Source of the DNA: Longitalea arenae
GTDB lineage: Bacteria > Bacteroidota > Bacteroidia > Chitinophagales > Chitinophagaceae
Direction of reading: 5' to 3'
Assembly (NCBI RefSeq): GCF_016924755.1
Contig: NZ_JAFFJX010000002.1
Coordinates: 930,001-994,000 of the forward strand
Length of the DNA stretch: 64,000 nt
This document shows positions 55,027 through 63,229 of the stretch, piece after piece. The notes under the pieces are model-generated. The model was not told where the DNA came from, ran no database searches, and worked only from the letters and a program-made list of their open reading frames with translations. Within the stretch, counting starts at the first letter, position 1. Every line of letters begins with the position of its first letter. Position numbers and translations under genes: made by a program.

Positions 55027-55034
55027 CAAAAGTA
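55027..55034 (-). promoter_or_regulatory. -7 element of the small gene and TonB receptor
   Basis: TACTTTTG on the minus strand fits TAnnTTTG exactly, 57 bases before the ATG at 54970. A TTTG lies 24 bases further upstream. No Fur-like palindrome was seen near it. The remaining bases up to 55287 hold nothing I can identify. Confidence 0.5.
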
Positions 55035-55287
55035 GCCCGGCAGTACCGGCGCGGGTTTCAAATAAGGGAAATCCATTTACGCGATCAGGAAAAAGGGAGG
55101 ATGACAGGTAGGGATTGCAGGAGGAGCGCAGCATGAAAGGGTGAAAGTGATCACATTTGAGGATCTCTAATATCTCTTTCGATGTAAGACATATGTAAAC
55201 CGAAGAGTTATTGTTCATCCCTGCATGCGCCGATCACCTTCAACCCTTTTACCTTGCTTTTTTATTGAACCATAAACGAAAAACTTG

Positions 55288-55359
55288 CTAAACGGTAGCT
55301 GCAGCCTCAAGTACTTTATACTGTCCCGGCTTTGGTCCGAATGAACGGACCAGCCGGGT
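55288..55359 (-). pseudogene. Lost C-terminal tail of the AhpD-like gene
   Basis: Directly after the TGA at 55362-55360 the same frame continues for 23 codons, TRLVRSFGPKPGQYKVLEAA to TAG at 55288. With Trp at the stop position the joint reads INSW-x-RLVRSFGPKPGQY, the normal C-terminus of this family (INSWNRLxxxFRxxPGxY). The tail is therefore conserved sequence cut off by a stop codon. Confidence 0.65.
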
Positions 55360-55752
55360 TCAGGAATTGATCTGAATTACAGCCAGAGTAAGGTCGGCGA
55401 TCTCGTCTTTGCTGAAGTGTTTTTTCAATTCATCATGTATGGCATCGCTGTTCTCTTCTGCGGGCATATGGGTGAGTAATTCTGCAAAAGCCAGCGCTGC
55501 CTGTTCTTTAGGTGAGTAGTAATCAGTTTCACGCCAGGCTGAGACCGAGATCAGGCGCAGGGGTGATTCGCCGGCATGGATCGCTTCTTTATAATGCATA
55601 TCCAGGCAATAGGCACAGCTGTTGATCTGGGACACCCGCAGGTAGATCAACTCAACCATTTTATGATCCAGTCCGCAATTGTCTACATAATTTTGTCCCT
55701 GCTTTAGTGCATTGTAAACGCCGGAAGCCTCTTTAAAGGTAATTCTTTCCAT
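55360..55752 (-). CDS. Carboxymuconolactone decarboxylase/AhpD-like protein, truncated by an in-frame stop
   Basis: A 130-residue alkylhydroperoxidase-D-like protein has the redox motif SCAYCLDMH (Cys46, Cys49, His53), as in the disulphide-cycling members of the family. Its family partners are ECF41 sigma factors, and one lies 66 bases upstream on the same strand. The frame ends early, at INS followed by TGA, where the family has INSW and about 22 more residues. Those residues are still encoded downstream in the same frame, to 55288. The change is equivalent to TGG to TGA, with a second change in the next codon. The catalytic part is intact, so a shortened product may still be made and may fold poorly. 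Confidence 0.8.
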   Translation of the reverse strand: MERITFKEASGVYNALKQGQNYVDNCGLDHKMVELIYLRVSQINSCAYCLDMHYKEAIHAGESPLRLISVSAWRETDYYSPKEQAALAFAELLTHMPAEENSDAIHDELKKHFSKDEIADLTLAVIQINS

Positions 55753-55778
55753 GATAGATATAGTTTGGTGGCGTACAT

Positions 55779-55805
55779 GACAAAGAAGGGAAGCTCCGTG
55801 TGACA
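55779..55805 (-). promoter_or_regulatory. ECF41-type promoter of the AhpD-like gene
   Basis: On the minus strand, TGTCACA (55805-55799) is followed after 16 bases by TGTC (55782-55779), 27 bases before the ATG at 55752. The ECF41 consensus, as I recall it, is TGTCACA and CGTC with about this spacing, so the match is exact at -35 and 3 of 4 at -10. It lies right behind the sigma gene, whose expected target is the AhpD-like gene. Confidence 0.65.
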
Positions 55806-55818
55806 GCTTTTAAATTTT

Positions 55819-56667
55819 TTAGATCGCTTTATTTCTTTGTTCTGCCAGTGCCGCCAGCTTATCCGGATTTCGCATCTGATAAACCCGGTGGATCAGTCCA
55901 TCCCGGAACTCAAAGATCTGGCAGTTCACCAATTGTTCATTTTCAAAGTAGAAAATAGCAGGATGGTGGTTCACTTGTCCATACTCAAAATGCCGGTCGT
56001 GGTAGAATTTGTTGAAGATACCGGCCAGGAACAACGAAGCGCTTTCCACCCCGATCAGCGGGTTGAGGGCAGCTGCGGCTTTACCACCACCGTCAGAAAC
56101 CAATACGATATCCCTGCTCAGCAGCTGTTCCAGCTTTTTGATATCGCGGCTGCGGATAACGTCCATGTATCTATCCAGGTATTCGGTAGGCGTTTTCACG
56201 TTTTCGTTAACGGTCACATTCTGAAGCTCTTTCCGGGCTCGACTGAGTATTTTTCTTGAATTTTCAATGCTGATGTCCAGCACTTCGGCAATTTCTTCGT
56301 GTTCGTACGAGAATGCTTCTTTCAGGATGAAAACGGCCCTTTGTTTGGCATCCAGCTTTTCCAGCAACACCATGAGGGAGTAGGAGAGAATGTCTTGCTG
56401 ATTCAACCCGGCATCAGCCGTTTCGGTGGCGACGGGTTCTGGTAACCAGTTACCCGGGTAAGCGGCTTGCATCTTCTGTAACCTGTTGCGGGCATTGATG
56501 GCGCGATTGATCACCGACCTTGTAAGGTAGGCTTTTTGATTTTGAATGTCGGCGCCAGTGCGGTTGATCATCTCAAGCATAACATCCTGCACTACATCTT
56601 TAGCTTCCTCGTAAGAGCCGAGGATATTATAAGCGTAGGAAGTAAGCAAAGGTCGAAGGGAATCCAT
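55819..56667 (-). CDS. ECF41-type RNA polymerase sigma factor with SnoaL-like C-terminal domain
   Basis: The product has 282 residues from the ATG at 56667. A TTG at 56673 would add two residues. Sigma region 2 is at about 1-70 (YAYNILGSYEEAKDVVQDVM), region 4 at about 105-160 (LDAKQRAVFILKEAFSYEHEEIAEVL), and a SnoaL-like domain from about 170. This third domain and its motifs DGGGKAAAALNP and NPDKL, near the end, mark the ECF41 family. There the domain, rather than a separate anti-sigma factor, controls activity. The usual target is a carboxymuconolactone-decarboxylase or oxidoreductase gene next door, exactly as here. A TACATTTG -7-like box overlaps the start (56678-56671), so a leaderless transcript is possible but unproven. 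Confidence 0.88.
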   Translation of the reverse strand: MDSLRPLLTSYAYNILGSYEEAKDVVQDVMLEMINRTGADIQNQKAYLTRSVINRAINARNRLQKMQAAYPGNWLPEPVATETADAGLNQQDILSYSLMVLLEKLDAKQRAVFILKEAFSYEHEEIAEVLDISIENSRKILSRARKELQNVTVNENVKTPTEYLDRYMDVIRSRDIKKLEQLLSRDIVLVSDGGGKAAAALNPLIGVESASLFLAGIFNKFYHDRHFEYGQVNHHPAIFYFENEQLVNCQIFEFRDGLIHRVYQMRNPDKLAALAEQRNKAI

Positions 56668-56673
56668 ATGCAA

Positions 56674-57321
56674 ATGTAGGAAGGAATAAGGAATAGGTTT
56701 ATTTGTCCCCGGTTGACTAAGTTTAAGGTTCTGCCAATTAAATTCTATCCTGCCCCGATCAAATAATTGGCGCCATTTGTCAGTTGAGGGCTGCTGTTCA
56801 TCAATTTACAAGGCCAACCCCGCATATTGTACCTGCCATCAATGTATTTTCTACTATCTGCTCACAGGAATCCCCGGTTCCCTGACAGGAATTGCGAATT
56901 CCCATCCCGTTTTTAGGTTCCCTAATGAGTTTTGAGAATTCCCGTCGGGAAACCTTACAGGCCATCCGGTTTTCTGATTTCCTACCCGGTTTTATGATTT
57001 CCAGAGAGGTTTTACGATTTCCTGCTGAAGATCCACCTTTCCTGGCTGGAAAAAAGTTTTTCCGCCAGGAATTGCCGTTTGCTGGCTGGAGCGGCGATTT
57101 GCTACATTAAAAAAATGCTTCCTGCTCAACGGGTAAGTTTCAAATAATTCTTATTTTTAATCTGTCAGGTCAATTATCGGCAAAGCCCACCTGACCACCC
57201 ACTACGGTTAAGCCTCTCTTCTAAAACGACATTCATTTACAGGGGATTCTAACAGGTAAGCCAATGCTTATCAGTTATGCGCATGTATGGTTTTTGACCA
57301 AAATGTAAAAACACCCCGTAT
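56674..57321. other. 648-base intergenic region dominated by a 20-bp-period array
   Basis: Between the divergent sigma and FnIII-like genes there is no credible gene. From 56867 to 57107 the sequence is a degenerate tandem array (separate entry). The flanks (56680-56860 and 57110-57321) show no strong signal apart from a short A-rich run at 57110. Confidence 0.5.
56868..57107. repeat. Degenerate tandem array with strict 20-bp period, about 12 units
   Basis: Units start at 56868, 56888, 56908, 56928, 56948, 56968, 56988, 57008, 57028, 57048, 57068 and 57088. The consensus is roughly GG(A/T)(A/T)TTnnGATTTCCTnnCn. Columns 1-2 (GG), 9 (G) and 12-13 (TT) are best kept. Units 6-8 (56968-57027) are most alike (GGTTTTATGATTTCC type). 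The period holds without slippage over 11 units although single units differ widely. A 72-codon frame through it is only a by-product. Confidence 0.7.
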
Positions 57322-57936
57322 ATGAAAAGAAAACTCGCCCTGAATTTTAAAGAGACGAAGGATAGTGATCTTTATTTGATTGCAAATTATGTTGTAGAAA
57401 GCATGACTGACAACGAATATTTTCCCGACCCGGGAATGATGATCATCGAGTTGCGTGAGATAAGTACCCAGTTTAGCCAGGCTATGTCGGAAGCCGGTAA
57501 CAAAGACCGGGTAAAGATCGCCATCAAGAACGATCTGAAAGTTTTGCTGATCAAAAAACTGAAAGAGGTGGGAGCATTCGTTAGAAATGAATCAAAAGGT
57601 GCAGAAACACCCATGTTTAGCAGCGGCTTTCCCATTTTCACCCCACGGGAAGAAATAATCCTGAAAGCGCCCACCCATTTCAAGGTCTTGCCAGGTGCCA
57701 ATCCCGGAGAGATCTTAATGAAGGTTCGACGCGTACATGGCGCAAAATCTTACCAGTATCGATGGACGCCCGATCCCATAACCCCGGCCAGTGTTTGGCA
57801 AAGTGAAATTGATACCCGTTGTAAAAGAGTGATCAGGGGATTGCCACTAGGCATAAACTACTGGTTCGAAATGATAGCGATAGGTTCCAATAGCCAGATG
57901 GTATATACCCAAAGACTTAGCCGCTACATTTCCTGA
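57322..57936 (+). CDS. FnIII-like domain protein of unknown role
   Basis: The 204-residue product has no signal peptide. The first half (about 1-95) is helical and acidic-basic mixed, with DLYLIANYVVESMTDNEYF at the start and KVLLIKKLKEVGAFVRNES near its end. The second half (about 118-204) looks like a single fibronectin type III fold: ILMKVRRVHGAKSYQYRW, then VIRGLPLGINYWFEMIAIG, with the usual Trp and Tyr strand positions. Bacteroidota genomes hold many copies of this two-part protein near repeats or mobile regions; the function is unknown. It lies between the 20-bp array and lepA. Confidence 0.6.
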   Translation: MKRKLALNFKETKDSDLYLIANYVVESMTDNEYFPDPGMMIIELREISTQFSQAMSEAGNKDRVKIAIKNDLKVLLIKKLKEVGAFVRNESKGAETPMFSSGFPIFTPREEIILKAPTHFKVLPGANPGEILMKVRRVHGAKSYQYRWTPDPITPASVWQSEIDTRCKRVIRGLPLGINYWFEMIAIGSNSQMVYTQRLSRYIS

Positions 57937-57990
57937 AAACCAACTGCAAAAACACATTCACATTCTCTCTGTAATGCCACTAAAATCAGT

Positions 57991-57998
57991 TACTTTTG
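57991..57998 (+). promoter_or_regulatory. -7 element of lepA
   Basis: TACTTTTG fits TAnnTTTG exactly, 27 bases before the lepA ATG. No clear TTG is seen at -33. Confidence 0.5.
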
Positions 57999-58024
57999 CG
58001 GGTATTTAAAGGACAATCGACTGA

Positions 58025-59818
58025 ATGAAGAATATCCGCAATTTTTGCATCATAGCACATATCGACCATGGTAAAAGCACCCTGGCAGACAGACTGTTAC
58101 AATCTACCAATACCATCAGTGAACGGGAAATGATGGACCAGGTCCTGGACGATATGGACCTGGAGCGGGAAAAAGGGATCACCATCAAGAGCCACGCCAT
58201 TCAAATCAACTATAAACATACTGACGGACAGGAATATATCCTGAACCTGATCGATACTCCCGGCCACGTGGATTTCAGCTACGAAGTGAGCCGCGCGCTG
58301 GCTGCCTGTGAGGGCGCCCTCCTGCTGGTGGATGCTACCCAGGGTATTCAGGCACAAACTATCAGTAACCTGTACCTTGCCATCGACAACGACCTCGAGA
58401 TCATTCCCGTGATCAATAAAATTGATATGGACGGCGCCATGATCGAGGAAGTAAAGGACCAGATCATTGAGCTGATCGGGTGCAAGCCGGAAGATATCCT
58501 GCTGGCCAGTGGCCGTACAGGCATTGGTGTAGACGGGATCCTGCAAGCGATCGTGGAACGCATTCCGGCTCCCAAAGGTAACCCGGAGGAGCCCCTGCAA
58601 GCCCTGATCTTCGACAGTGTATTTAACAGCTTCCGGGGCATTATCGTATACTTTAGGGTTCTGAACGGCACCATTCGCAAAGGTGATATCGTAAAATTTG
58701 TGTCTACCGACATGGATTATGAAGCCGCAGAAGTAGGGATCCTTAAACTGAAGATGACAGAGAAAAAAGAAGTAGGCGCTGGTGATGTAGGTTACCTGAT
58801 CACAGGTATCAAGAATGCAAAAGAAGTAAAAGTGGGTGATACCATTACCCTTAAAAATAATCCTACCCAGGAAATGATCAAAGGTTTCCAGGAAGTGAAA
58901 CCAATGGTGTTTGCGGGCATCTTCCCGGTGAATACAGATGAGTTTGAGGAGCTTCGTGACTGTATGGACAAACTGCAGCTGAACGACGCTTCGCTTACCT
59001 ATGAGCTGGAAACATCGCAGGCCCTGGGTTTTGGTTTCCGATGCGGATTCCTGGGGATGCTGCATATGGAGATCATCCAGGAAAGGCTGGAAAGGGAGTT
59101 TAACCAGACGGTGATCACCACCGTTCCCAACGTGAGTTTTATCGCCTATACAACCAAGGGCGAAAAGATCATTGTGAACAACCCGACCGAGTTCCCTGAC
59201 CCGGTAAAAACAGACCGGATAGAAGAACCATACATCAAGGCGCAGATCATTACGAAACCCGAGTATATCGGTAATATCATGACGCTTTGTTTGGGCAAAC
59301 GCGGTATCCTGCTGAACCAAAGCTACCTGACCACCACCCGTGTGGAGCTGCAGTTCGAGATGCCCCTGACTGAGATCGTGTTCGACTTCTACGATAAATT
59401 GAAAAGCCAGACCCGTGGCTATGCATCTTTCGATTACCATCCGATCGGCTACCGCGAAAGCGATATTGTAAAAATGGATATTCTGTTGAACGGCGACAAG
59501 GTAGATGCTCTCAGCGCGCTTATTCACCGGAGCAGATCCCAGGATTTTGGCCGCAAACTTTGCGAAAAGCTGAAAGAACTGCTGCCCCGCCAACAATTCC
59601 AGATAGCCATTCAGGCTGCGGTTGGCGCCAAAGTACTGGCCCGCGAAAATATCAGCGCCATGCGGAAAGACGTTACCGCCAAATGTTACGGAGGTGATAT
59701 CAGCCGTAAACGCAAACTGTTGGAGAAACAGAAAGAAGGTAAAAAGCGTATGCGCCAGATAGGTAATGTGGAAGTACCGCAGGAAGCATTTCTCGCCGTA
59801 TTGAAACTCGACGATTAA
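58025..59818 (+). CDS. lepA: Elongation factor 4 (LepA)
   Basis: This ribosome-associated GTPase has the normal length of 597 residues. G1 is [15 protein letters not shown] (about 9-23), G2 is in the REKGIT switch region, G3 is DTPGHVDF and G4 is [11 protein letters not shown]-like domains II, III and V follow. The LepA-specific C-terminal domain ends with [20 protein letters not shown], including [19 protein letters not shown]. Codon use and context look native. It stands as a single gene with a promoter at 57991-57998. A long antisense open frame over it (58097-59596) is a codon-bias shadow. Confidence 0.97.
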   Translation: MKNIRNFCIIAHIDHGKSTLADRLLQSTNTISEREMMDQVLDDMDLEREKGITIKSHAIQINYKHTDGQEYILNLIDTPGHVDFSYEVSRALAACEGALLLVDATQGIQAQTISNLYLAIDNDLEIIPVINKIDMDGAMIEEVKDQIIELIGCKPEDILLASGRTGIGVDGILQAIVERIPAPKGNPEEPLQALIFDSVFNSFRGIIVYFRVLNGTIRKGDIVKFVSTDMDYEAAEVGILKLKMTEKKEVGAGDVGYLITGIKNAKEVKVGDTITLKNNPTQEMIKGFQEVKPMVFAGIFPVNTDEFEELRDCMDKLQLNDASLTYELETSQALGFGFRCGFLGMLHMEIIQERLEREFNQTVITTVPNVSFIAYTTKGEKIIVNNPTEFPDPVKTDRIEEPYIKAQIITKPEYIGNIMTLCLGKRGILLNQSYLTTTRVELQFEMPLTEIVFDFYDKLKSQTRGYASFDYHPIGYRESDIVKMDILLNGDKVDALSALIHRSRSQDFGRKLCEKLKELLPRQQFQIAIQAAVGAKVLARENISAMRKDVTAKCYGGDISRKRKLLEKQKEGKKRMRQIGNVEVPQEAFLAVLKLDD

Positions 59819-59843
59819 CTTTATTTACGAAGTGCAAGGGGGA

Positions 59844-59869
59844 TTCCAATAATTGAATGATTATTGGAA
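59844..59869 (+). terminator. Hairpin after lepA
   Basis: A perfect 10-bp stem (TTCCAATAAT at 59844-59853 with its complement at 59860-59869) has a 6-base loop, 25 bases after the stop. No T-run follows, so it may be a weak terminator or an RNA 3' end stabiliser. Confidence 0.45.
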
Positions 59870-60010
59870 CTATGCTAACAAAAAATACCAGTAAGGATCA
59901 GCGGATGTTGAATTCTTATATATTTGCCATTGCTTCTTTATTCAGGTGCAGGTAGTTTTAGCGCAACAAAGCCCTGTAATGGAACCTCAGACCTGTATCA
60001 GTGACAAAAC

Positions 60011-60035
60011 GAAAAACCCCAATTTACATTGGGGT
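60011..60035 (-). terminator. Terminator of the exported hypothetical gene
   Basis: ACCCCAAT/ATTGGGGT (60016-60023 and 60028-60035) with a 4-base loop is followed on the minus strand by a T-run. It lies 23 bases after the stop codon of the gene at 60059-61099. Confidence 0.8.
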
Positions 60036-60058
60036 CAATTCTTTATCGCTGGTTATAT

Positions 60059-61099
60059 CTATCCTTTTTTCTTCGGTGGTGCACTTTTTTTGGGAGGTGT
60101 TGTTGTTGCCGGTGGTATTCCTAATTCTCTTTCCATAGTTTTCCGGGAAGCTTCCTCAAGCCGCTGCTCATTGGCATTGCCCGCATCATCCAGGATGGTT
60201 GATTCTGTCGGGAACTGACCGTCTTTCAATTTCATGTCAAATTCCAGGCGTGGTACATGCACCCACTGGCCATTCTGCCATTTGAACGCTTCAAAATCGC
60301 CATCCGGTATATACGTAGATTTCCGTTCCGGTTCATTCGTTTCAGAGATAAGATGATCGAATACAATGAGATCTTTTTCAGGATCGTAATTGAAGAAGGT
60401 TTTAGCTTCTTTTTTATATTCAATATTAAAGCGGGCCTGTACCGGCTTCTTTACGGAATCTTCTTTAAAGGAAACCATAGCGCCGCCGAATACCGGTTCT
60501 CCGCGTTCGTTGAAATGTAATACTTCCAGCCATTTGCGGTTACTGCTTACACTGAAATCATCAAATCCCAGCAGGGTATAATACTTCTTACCATTATGTT
60601 CTTTGGCAATGATGCGGTAATAAATAGCGCCTATCCAGTTGTTGCGGCCGCGCACCGAATCAAGCGGTTTGGGCGTGAACATCGAATAGTCGAACAAAGG
60701 GAACAGCTTTAGTGAGCCGTCGGGCATATTCATTTGTATGGCGCCTTTTTGCAGATACACATATTCATCTTTTTTCAATTGCCAGGTGAATATGCGGAAG
60801 GTACTATCGGGCGCATACAATTTTGAAATATTCAGAGAATCGAAAGGATAGTAAAATGCGTTTTTTACCTTCAGCGCCCGCACAAGCGTGCGGGTGAATA
60901 AACTGTCTGACCTGAAACGGTCAGCGGCACTTTCACTGAATACCATATTGGCTGAAAGCTTCTTTAATGTATCTTCCTTGCGTTCCAGGGCCTTACTATC
61001 TGCCGGGGATAGCCGTTGTGCCGATGCGGGCAGCACAAAGAAGAAACCGATGATCAAAAACCAACTGGTAAAACAGTATTTGAAATAGTGGTGATTCAT
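60059..61099 (-). CDS. Exported hypothetical protein with Pro/Lys-rich tail
   Basis: A 346-residue product starts at the ATG 61099, supported by a signal peptide (MNHHYFKYCFTSWFLIIGFFFVLPASAQ region) and an exact -7 box at 61136-61129. The longer frame back to 61192 is not needed. The mature protein begins with a charged helix, then a beta-rich body (FRIFTWQLKKDEYVYLQKG, NWIGAIYYRIIAKEHNGKKY, FAGAMVSF-like strands). It ends in a short low-complexity tail of Pro, Thr, Ser and Lys. It resembles conserved hypothetical exported proteins of Chitinophagaceae. No family or function can be named. Confidence 0.6.
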   Translation of the reverse strand: MNHHYFKYCFTSWFLIIGFFFVLPASAQRLSPADSKALERKEDTLKKLSANMVFSESAADRFRSDSLFTRTLVRALKVKNAFYYPFDSLNISKLYAPDSTFRIFTWQLKKDEYVYLQKGAIQMNMPDGSLKLFPLFDYSMFTPKPLDSVRGRNNWIGAIYYRIIAKEHNGKKYYTLLGFDDFSVSSNRKWLEVLHFNERGEPVFGGAMVSFKEDSVKKPVQARFNIEYKKEAKTFFNYDPEKDLIVFDHLISETNEPERKSTYIPDGDFEAFKWQNGQWVHVPRLEFDMKLKDGQFPTESTILDDAGNANEQRLEEASRKTMERELGIPPATTTPPKKSAPPKKKG

Positions 61100-61128
61100 A
61101 GTTAAAATATTGTGAACGCTTAACGAGG

Positions 61129-61136
61129 CAAAGTTA
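61129..61136 (-). promoter_or_regulatory. -7 element of the exported hypothetical gene
   Basis: TAACTTTG on the minus strand fits TAnnTTTG exactly, 30 bases before the ATG at 61099. It decides the start in favour of that ATG. Confidence 0.5.
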
Positions 61137-61188
61137 GTAAGATGCCCTGCCGATTTGGGTATTGGAACGTGAAAGGGTTGATAAAATT

Positions 61189-61746
61189 TCATGCATTTTG
61201 CAAAGCTTTTGCAAAATCGGCTAAAGAATTAAATGCCAGGTCAATAGCAGGGTGGGGAAGCTCCTGTTCAGGGTTGGTTGTTTTAACAAAAACGGTATGA
61301 ATGCCGGCATTGCGGCCAAACTCCATATCACTCATATTGTTGCCTACGATCAACGATCGTTGCAGGTCAATTTCAGGGTAATCTTTCTTCGCCTCATAGA
61401 TCATCCCGGGATTGGGCTTGCGGTTGGGATGGCTGGCGTCATTCGCAACACAATAATAGATGCGGTCGATGCGCCCTCCGGCTTTTAGAATGTCGGCTGT
61501 CATGCAGCTATGAATATTCAGCAAATCAGCTTCCGTCATCAGTCCACGCCCCACACCGCGCTGGTTAGTGGTGATGATTACCAATCCGAACTTGTCGGTC
61601 AGCGTTTTTAAGGCATCCAGCACCCCGTCATAAAAAACAAATTCGTCGTAATTATATACGTAATCCTGGTATTTTTCGTGATTGAGAACACCGTCCCGGT
61701 CAAGAAATAAAGTCCAGCTCTTATCAATCTGTGTAAGGTCTAACAT
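61189..61746 (-). CDS. gmhB: D-glycero-D-manno-heptose 1,7-bisphosphate phosphatase-like HAD hydrolase
   Basis: A 185-residue HAD-IIIA phosphatase. Motif I is LFLDRDGVLNHE (about 13-24) with both aspartates, motif II is IITTNQRG, and motif III/IV is KPNPGM followed by VGNNMSDMEFGRNAG. Asn-Asn replaces the usual Gly-Asp-Ser here, while the metal-binding Asp is kept. GmhB removes the C7 phosphate from heptose 1,7-bisphosphate. The three neighbouring genes on the same strand code the isomerase, kinase and nucleotidyltransferase of the same pathway, and it lies 12 bases after the transferase gene. Its zinc-binding loop is not obvious, so the exact substrate rests on context. Confidence 0.8.
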   Translation of the reverse strand: MLDLTQIDKSWTLFLDRDGVLNHEKYQDYVYNYDEFVFYDGVLDALKTLTDKFGLVIITTNQRGVGRGLMTEADLLNIHSCMTADILKAGGRIDRIYYCVANDASHPNRKPNPGMIYEAKKDYPEIDLQRSLIVGNNMSDMEFGRNAGIHTVFVKTTNPEQELPHPAIDLAFNSLADFAKALQNA

Positions 61747-61758
61747 CTGATAATAATT

Positions 61759-62457
61759 TCAGTTTCTCAATTCCCGGTTTGCTCTTTCAAAATCTTCGGG
61801 TATGCCAATATCAATAAAATAGGCATCCTGCACGATGCCGTACATGGGCCGGCTTGTATACAGTTGCTCCAGGTAATCTTTTTCAAAGGAGAACTTTTCC
61901 GGTAAACCTTCGCTGAGAAATGCAGCTACCTGTAATGCATATATGCCGCCGTTGATGAGGCCGCTTTCGTAGAACTGCTTTTCCTTAAAACTTTTGATAG
62001 CGCCATTGCCGGCAATTTCTACCACGCCATACCGGTCAAAATGCTGCATCGGTTTTAAGGCCAGCGTACAATGTGCCTGTTGCTGCGAATGAAATGCAGC
62101 CAGTGCCGGTACCTGAATAGAGAACATCGTATCACCGTTCAGGATCAGTACCTGTTCTTCAGTAGCCTGCTTACAGGCAAGCTGAACGGCGCCACCGGTT
62201 CCCAGCGGTTCCTTTTCAATAACATATTGTTTAGGAAGGTTCGCATAGGACTGATCCAGAAACTCCTGGATCATGGCATGTTTATACCCCAGTGAGAAGA
62301 TGAACTTTTCAATACCCTGTTCCCTGAAATAGTTCATAACGTGGGCCAGAAACGGTTTTCCTGCCACCGGCGCCATACATTTCGGCAGATCGGGTACGGC
62401 ACTGCGTAACCTGGTTCCCAATCCACCGGCCAGAATAATGCACTCTTTAATAGCCAT
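61759..62457 (-). CDS. hddC: D-glycero-alpha-D-manno-heptose 1-phosphate guanylyltransferase-like
   Basis: A 232-residue sugar nucleotidyltransferase begins ECIILAGGLGTRLRSAVPDLPKCMAPVAGKPF, the classical nucleotide-binding G-x-GTRL and PK signature. LGTGGAVQLA and the metal-binding LNGDTMF follow. The short single-domain form and the neighbourhood (gmhB-like, gmhA, hddA) fit HddC, which makes GDP-D-glycero-alpha-D-manno-heptose. A mannose- or glucose-1-phosphate transferase with the same fold is the alternative. The product heptose is used in surface glycans, S-layer glycoproteins or LPS-like structures. Confidence 0.8.
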   Translation of the reverse strand: MAIKECIILAGGLGTRLRSAVPDLPKCMAPVAGKPFLAHVMNYFREQGIEKFIFSLGYKHAMIQEFLDQSYANLPKQYVIEKEPLGTGGAVQLACKQATEEQVLILNGDTMFSIQVPALAAFHSQQQAHCTLALKPMQHFDRYGVVEIAGNGAIKSFKEKQFYESGLINGGIYALQVAAFLSEGLPEKFSFEKDYLEQLYTSRPMYGIVQDAYFIDIGIPEDFERANRELRN

Positions 62458-62514
62458 GCTTTAGAATAATAAAAAAACTTATTGATCACGATCTATAGTG
62501 CAGGTCTCAAGTTT

Positions 62515-62552
62515 CAGGTTACAGGGCCTCAATAGATGTTCCCTGTAACCTG
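62515..62552. repeat. CAGGTTACAGGG hairpin (word-like repeat) inside the heptose operon
   Basis: A perfect 12-bp inverted repeat (62515-62526 and 62541-62552) with a 14-base loop lies between hddC and gmhA. Further CAGGTCTCAAGTTT and CCTGCAACCTG words extend it on both sides. It belongs to the family seen at 14096-14147. Confidence 0.6.
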
Positions 62553-62569
62553 CAACCTGTAACTCCTGA

Positions 62570-63148
62570 TTATTTATTAAAGTATTGTTCTTCCACAAGC
62601 TGGCAAACAATATGCCCCAGCATGATATGACTTTCCTGAATGCGGGGTGTATCTTTCGAGGGAACATTCACCAGGTGATCGCTTAACAATTTCATTTTAC
62701 CACCACTGTCGCCGGTGAAGCCTACGGTTATAATGCCTTTTTCACGGGCTGTTTCAAATGCTTTTACAATATTGGCGGAATTGCCGGAAGTGGATAATCC
62801 GATCAGCACATCTCCTTTTACCCCGATGCCTTTAATTAATCGTGCATACACCACATCATAACTGTAATCGTTGGCCACAGCGGTCAAATAGGAGGTATTG
62901 CAATGCAATGCTTCGGCAGGCAATGCGTCGCGGTCGGTATAAAAACGGCCGGAAAATTCAGCGGCCAGGTGCTGGGCATCAGCAGCGCTGCCGCCATTTC
63001 CGCAGAAATACACGCGGTTGCCATTCCGTAATGCCGCGGTTATGATAGTAGCCAATTGATCAATAGTACCTAATAACACCGGGTCTTTCAAAATGCTTTC
63101 TTTGGTACTGATCGACGCTTTGATAATGTCTGTAATCTTATTTGTCAT
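62570..63148 (-). CDS. gmhA: Sedoheptulose 7-phosphate isomerase GmhA
   Basis: The 192-residue SIS-domain enzyme makes D-glycero-D-manno-heptose 7-phosphate from sedoheptulose 7-phosphate, the first step of heptose synthesis. NRVYFCGNGGSAADAQHLAAEFSGRF (about 43-68) is the GmhA substrate-binding block. LIGLSTSGNSANIVKAFE is the second SIS motif. The C-terminal HIMLGHIVCQLVEEQYF carries the catalytic histidine region. The family is unmistakable. It lies in a minus-strand run with hddA upstream and hddC and gmhB downstream, separated from hddC by a hairpin repeat. Confidence 0.93.
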   Translation of the reverse strand: MTNKITDIIKASISTKESILKDPVLLGTIDQLATIITAALRNGNRVYFCGNGGSAADAQHLAAEFSGRFYTDRDALPAEALHCNTSYLTAVANDYSYDVVYARLIKGIGVKGDVLIGLSTSGNSANIVKAFETAREKGIITVGFTGDSGGKMKLLSDHLVNVPSKDTPRIQESHIMLGHIVCQLVEEQYFNK

Positions 63149-63229
63149 AGATATTTATTAAATATGGGATATGGTGATAATTCGATGTTGTGATAATCAG
63201 TTTGAAGCTTTATCACATTAGCTAATTAA
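63149..63229. other. Short gap with GTGATAATTCGAT words
   Basis: The gap between hddA and gmhA contains GTGATAATTCGATGTTGTGATAAT-like words (about 63173-63196). The opening bases of the window (1-20) carry the same words, so this is a further repeat family. No promoter was recognised. Confidence 0.3.

Noticed and set aside
54922-55218. 98-codon minus-strand frame overlapping the small DUF-like gene
   Set aside because: Overlaps a better gene by 49 bases in another frame and runs across its promoter box; composition is irregular.
56892-57110. 72-codon frame across the 20-bp array
   Set aside because: A 20-base period is not a multiple of three, so the reading changes every unit. There is no conserved protein pattern.
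58097-59596. 499-codon open frame antisense to lepA
   Set aside because: It lies wholly over a highly conserved gene and encodes low-complexity shadow text. Long antisense frames are a by-product of lepA codon use.
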